Assembly (NCBI GenBank): GCA_023623095.1
Contig: JAMNXX010000008.1
Span: forward strand, 1 to 17,257
Length of the DNA stretch: 17,257 nucleotides
Direction: 5' to 3'
DNA from: Bacillota bacterium
GTDB taxonomy: Bacteria > Bacillota > Clostridia > Peptostreptococcales > Thermotaleaceae
The notes beneath the pieces are model-generated. The model was not told where the DNA came from and ran no database searches. It saw only the letters and a list, made by a program, of their open reading frames with translations. Made by a program: the position numbers and the translations under genes. Below are positions 14,691 to 17,257 of this stretch, piece by piece; within the stretch, counting starts at the first letter, position 1; each line of letters starts with the position of its first letter.

Positions 14691-15731
14691 TTGAAAACAT
14701 TACTGCCGCCTAAAAACGGGCGAGATTATCGGACGCTTGCAATCGAAACGAGCTGTGATGAAACGTCTGCAGCTGTCTTGAAAAATGGAAGGGAAATTTT
14801 ATCCAATGTGATCTCTTCTCAAATCGATGTCCACAAAAAATTTGGAGGCGTTGTCCCGGAGGTGGCATCGCGAAAACATATCGAAAATATCAATATTGTG
14901 ATTCAGGAAGCGCTGGATGAAGCGGAGATAACCATGGATCAAATCGATCATATTGGGGTGACCTATGGACCGGGATTGGTCGGAGCGCTTCTCGTAGGGT
15001 TGTCTGCGGCAAAAGCGATGGCCTATGCTCTGGATATCCCGCTGATCGGCGTAAACCATATTGAGGGACATATTTGTGCAAATTATATTGCCCATCCGGA
15101 TTTGAAACCTCCTTTTTTGTGTTTGATTGTATCAGGAGGACACACCTATCTGGCACATGTGAATGATTATGGAGAATATGAGATGATGGGAAAAACAAGG
15201 GATGACGCTGTTGGGGAGGCCTTTGATAAAGTAGCCCGGGCATTGGGTTTAGGCTATCCGGGCGGACCGTTGATCGATAAGATAGCAAAAGAAGGAAATC
15301 CGGAAGCGGTTGATTTTCCCCGCGTATATTTGGAACCGGATACCTTTGATTTCAGCATGAGCGGGCTGAAGTCTGCGGTTTTGAACTATCTCAATTCCCA
15401 GAAGCAGAGAGGAGCTTCTATCCGGGTGGAGGATGTGGCTGCGAGCTTTCAGCAGGCTGTGATTGAAGTATTGGTGAACAAAACACTGCATGCGGCTCGA
15501 AAAAAAGAAGCCCATACGATCGTTTTGGCCGGAGGGGTTGCGGCAAACAGCGCACTGCGGATGCAGCTTGAACGAGAGGGAAAAAAAGAGGGAATTGCCG
15601 TCAAATATCCTCCGCTGATATTATGTACGGATAATGCAGCGATGATCGGCTGCGCTGCGTATTATCGCTATCAACAGGGAAAGGTTTCGGATCTTTATTT
15701 GAATGCGATACCGGATTTAAAATTGGGGTAA
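14691..15731 (+). CDS. tsaD: tRNA t6A transferase catalytic subunit TsaD
   Basis: TsaD transfers the threonylcarbamoyl group from threonylcarbamoyl-AMP to A37 of tRNA, in complex with TsaB and TsaE. The 346-residue protein has ETSCDET near residues 19-25, [10 protein letters not shown] and [12 protein letters not shown]. Its metal-binding site is NHIEGH (His123, His127), followed by [36 protein letters not shown] and [11 protein letters not shown]. These are all family hallmarks of an ASKHA-fold enzyme. The TTG at 14691 is 5 bases after AGGTGA (14680-14685). An in-frame TTG at 14658 lacks a site. Unlike the common order, it is separated from tsaE-tsaB-rimI by the CxxC gene and the inverted glycosyltransferase, and has its own promoter. 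Confidence 0.97.
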   Translation: MKTLLPPKNGRDYRTLAIETSCDETSAAVLKNGREILSNVISSQIDVHKKFGGVVPEVASRKHIENINIVIQEALDEAEITMDQIDHIGVTYGPGLVGALLVGLSAAKAMAYALDIPLIGVNHIEGHICANYIAHPDLKPPFLCLIVSGGHTYLAHVNDYGEYEMMGKTRDDAVGEAFDKVARALGLGYPGGPLIDKIAKEGNPEAVDFPRVYLEPDTFDFSMSGLKSAVLNYLNSQKQRGASIRVEDVAASFQQAVIEVLVNKTLHAARKKEAHTIVLAGGVAANSALRMQLEREGKKEGIAVKYPPLILCTDNAAMIGCAAYYRYQQGKVSDLYLNAIPDLKLG

Positions 15732-15755
15732 AAAGATATTTTTTGTGAATGAAAT

Positions 15756-15848
15756 TGTGGATAATGTGGAAAACATTCCAGGGCGAGAAAGTTGCTGAAA
15801 AAGATTGTGGACAAGATTTATATAAAGTTGTGGAAAGACTGTGGGGAA
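15756..15848 (-). promoter_or_regulatory. DnaA-box cluster B
   Basis: The 3' flank of tsaD carries five TGTGG-type 9-mers, all reading as DnaA boxes on the minus strand. 15756-15764 (TTATCCACA) and 15765-15773 (TTTTCCACA) match the consensus exactly and abut. 15806-15814 (TTGTCCACA) and 15829-15837 (CTTTCCACA) have one mismatch, and 15840-15848 (TTCCCCACA) has two. The cluster lies between the tsaD stop and the shared terminator, so it would be in the tsaD 3' untranslated region. DnaA binding is inferred from sequence alone. Confidence 0.65.
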
Positions 15849-15857
15849 AATCTATAT

Positions 15858-15896
15858 AAAAAATGTAGTTTGGAAAAAAACCAAACTACATTTTTT
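15858..15896. terminator. Bidirectional terminator between tsaD and acpP
   Basis: AAAAAATGTAGTTTGG (15858-15873) and CCAAACTACATTTTTT (15881-15896) form a perfect 16-bp stem with a 7-A loop. T runs follow on both strands, so it can stop tsaD and acpP transcription. The acpP stop codon (TAG, complement of 15886-15888) lies inside the stem. Confidence 0.93.
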
Positions 15897-16116
15897 CTTC
15901 TACATAATGAACGATATCGCCCAAATTTTTAAATTCTTCAGCATCTTCATCAGGGATCTCTATATCAAATTCGTCTTCAATGGCCATGATGATTTCAACA
16001 GCATCAAGAGAATCTGCTTCCAAGTCATTCATAAGGGATGTTTCCATGGAGATCTCTGTGTCCTCATCCAATCCCAATTGCTCGATAATAATCCCTTTTA
16101 TTTTTTCAAAAACCAT
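15886..16116 (-). CDS. acpP: Acyl carrier protein
   Basis: ACP carries growing acyl chains on a phosphopantetheine arm during fatty acid synthesis in the cytoplasm. The 76-residue acidic protein has the attachment motif [12 protein letters not shown], whose Ser receives the arm from AcpS. It also has [19 protein letters not shown], the helix II/III region recognised by partner enzymes. I chose the ATG at 16116, which is 9 bases after AGGAGGT. The in-frame GTG at 16122 is only 3 bases from that site. It is read towards tsaD and ends within the shared terminator. No plsX, fab or rnc genes, which often flank acpP in Firmicutes, are adjacent, so this copy appears to be a single-gene unit. Confidence 0.95.
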   Translation of the reverse strand: MVFEKIKGIIIEQLGLDEDTEISMETSLMNDLEADSLDAVEIIMAIEDEFDIEIPDEDAEEFKNLGDIVHYVEEKM

Positions 16117-16184
16117 GTGCACAATACCTCCTATAATTATGTATTTTGATATTCATGATCCATGTTTTGCTTTTCATCGTAGTT

Positions 16185-16193
16185 ATTTTACCA
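16185..16193 (-). promoter_or_regulatory. Extended -10 promoter candidate for acpP
   Basis: On the minus strand TG-G-TAAAAT is an extended -10 element about 68 bases before the acpP start. No good -35 is seen. It lies between the ABC-F stop and acpP and is the best promoter signal there. Confidence 0.45.
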
Positions 16194-16243
16194 TATCTAT
16201 ATAGAAAATACTACAGAAAATAAAGTTTTCAAAAGTTTTTTCT

Positions 16244-17257
16244 TTATTCTAAATAGGTTTCCCAAATCTGATAAAGTTTTTGCAGTTCTTCTTTTAATAG
16301 ATTGGATTCTTCGTGGATTTTTTTGCTTTTTTCCGGATTTGTATATACTTCCGGCAGGCACATCTGATGATTAAGGGATTGGATTTTTTCTTCCAGCGAG
16401 TTGATGCGCTTTTCAATATCCTCTTGTTCCTTTTTTGCTTTTCGTGCCTGCAGAAGGGTTTCCCTTTCTTTTTTTCGTTCATACCGGATTTGGGTTTTTG
16501 TCTTTTGCTCTTCAGGCTCTTCTTTGGCCATTTCTTCAAGTTCTTTTTTCTTTTCTTCATAATATTGATAATTTCCCAGATACGTTTCGATTCCTTCGGA
16601 AGAGAGCACCAATGTTTTATCGGTAAATTTATTTAGGAAATAGCGGTCATGAGAAACAGCGAGCACGGTGCCTTCATAGCGAAGCAGTGCATCTTCCAGA
16701 ATTTCTTTTGAGTCCATATCCAAATGGTTTGTTGGCTCATCCATGATTAGAAAATTCGCTTTGGACAATATCAGTTTCAGCAATGCTAGCCTGCTTTTTT
16801 CGCCTCCGCTTAATGAGGAAACTTTTTTAAATACATCATCTCCTTGAAATAAAAAGGAGCCGAGCAATGTTCGCACCTGGGTTTGTGTCATGTGAATGTT
16901 TTGAGACCAGATTTCCTCAATGACGGTATTGTTTTCATTCAAATGTTGCTGTTCTTGATCGTAATAGCCGATTTGGACATTGTGGCCAAATTGAATGGTT
17001 CCCTCATCGGGAGCGATTTGTTCAAGAAGGATTTTTAGAATCGTTGTTTTTCCGATTCCGTTAGGGCCGATTAATGCTACTTTTTCTCCTCTGTAAATTT
17101 GGAAACTGACATTTTGAAACAAAGGGAAATCCGAAAAAGATTTCGAAAGTTCCTTGACCATGAGCACATCTTCGCCGCTTTTGATTTGCGTTTCAAAACG
17201 GATGGCAGTTGTCTTATTTGAGAAAAAAGGTTTTTCGATAGAGGCCATGCGTTCTAT
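16244..17257 (-). CDS. ABC-F family ATPase, C-terminal part
   Basis: The frame is open to the right edge, so the N-terminal ABC domain lies outside the window. 337 residues are visible, starting IERMASIEKP, which is the end of the inter-domain linker. The second ABC domain follows with Walker A GPNGIGKT (about 64-71), signature LSGGEKSRLALL, Walker B LIMDEPTNHLD and the switch His in VLAVSHDRYFL. A charged coiled-coil C-terminal extension (KKKELEEMAKEEPEEQKTK to the end) is of the Uup/YdiF type. ABC-F proteins have no membrane domain. They act on ribosomes, at the E site, in translation or antibiotic protection. The visible features do not separate a housekeeping member from a resistance member. 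Confidence 0.93.
   Translation of the reverse strand: MERMASIEKPFFSNKTTAIRFETQIKSGEDVLMVKELSKSFSDFPLFQNVSFQIYRGEKVALIGPNGIGKTTILKILLEQIAPDEGTIQFGHNVQIGYYDQEQQHLNENNTVIEEIWSQNIHMTQTQVRTLLGSFLFQGDDVFKKVSSLSGGEKSRLALLKLILSKANFLIMDEPTNHLDMDSKEILEDALLRYEGTVLAVSHDRYFLNKFTDKTLVLSSEGIETYLGNYQYYEEKKKELEEMAKEEPEEQKTKTQIRYERKKERETLLQARKAKKEQEDIEKRINSLEEKIQSLNHQMCLPEVYTNPEKSKKIHEESNLLKEELQKLYQIWETYLE

Noticed and set aside
16205..16243. Terminator after the ABC-F gene on the minus strand
   Set aside because: Only a 7-bp A-T-rich stem with a long loop of A-rich sequence. Too weak to support.

Overview
The window is a chromosomal stretch from a flagellated member of the Firmicutes, most likely class Clostridia. 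Purine-rich ribosome binding sites (GGAGG variants), many GTG and TTG starts, sigma-A-type promoters, long-form HPF, a RibU ECF transporter behind an FMN riboswitch and the gene order itself all point that way. I see no phage genes, transposases, CRISPR arrays, rRNA or tRNA genes. The content is mainly core housekeeping genes.

Layout on the + strand: the 3' part of fliD, fliS and a FlgN/FliT-like chaperone end a flagellar operon at a strong terminator (about 1820-1856). A gene-free stretch of nearly 500 bases follows, carrying a cluster of DnaA-box-like 9-mers (1925-2058). Then come hpf with its own terminator, a DUF5317-type membrane protein, secA, prfB (with the classical +1 programmed frameshift), a PpaX-like HAD phosphatase, an imidazolonepropionase-type amidohydrolase and an uncharacterised small membrane protein. 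A clear promoter, FMN riboswitch and intrinsic terminator precede ribU. A second hairpin and promoter lead into tsaE-tsaB-rimI and a 64-residue CxxC protein.

A minus-strand island (14339 down to about 13030) holds a family 4 glycosyltransferase. Its conserved C-terminus lies in the -1 frame after the heptamer A AAA AAG. A short, probably decayed ORF follows it. A bidirectional terminator (13033-13067) separates the island from the converging tsa operon. tsaD is read on the + strand from its own promoter(s). Its 3' flank holds a second DnaA-box-like cluster (15756-15848) on the opposite strand from the first, then a 16-bp hairpin terminator shared with the converging acpP. The right edge is the C-terminal half of an ABC-F ATPase gene on the minus strand.

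Functionally, fliD/fliS/chaperone serve filament assembly. HPF, RF2, ABC-F, RimI and TsaE/TsaB/TsaD act on the ribosome or its tRNAs. SecA drives export, RibU imports riboflavin under FMN control, and AcpP carries acyl chains. The observations most worth following up are the two opposed DnaA-box clusters about 13.7 kb apart, the glycosyltransferase frameshift on a canonical slippery heptamer, and the small CxxC protein facing an antisense ORF.
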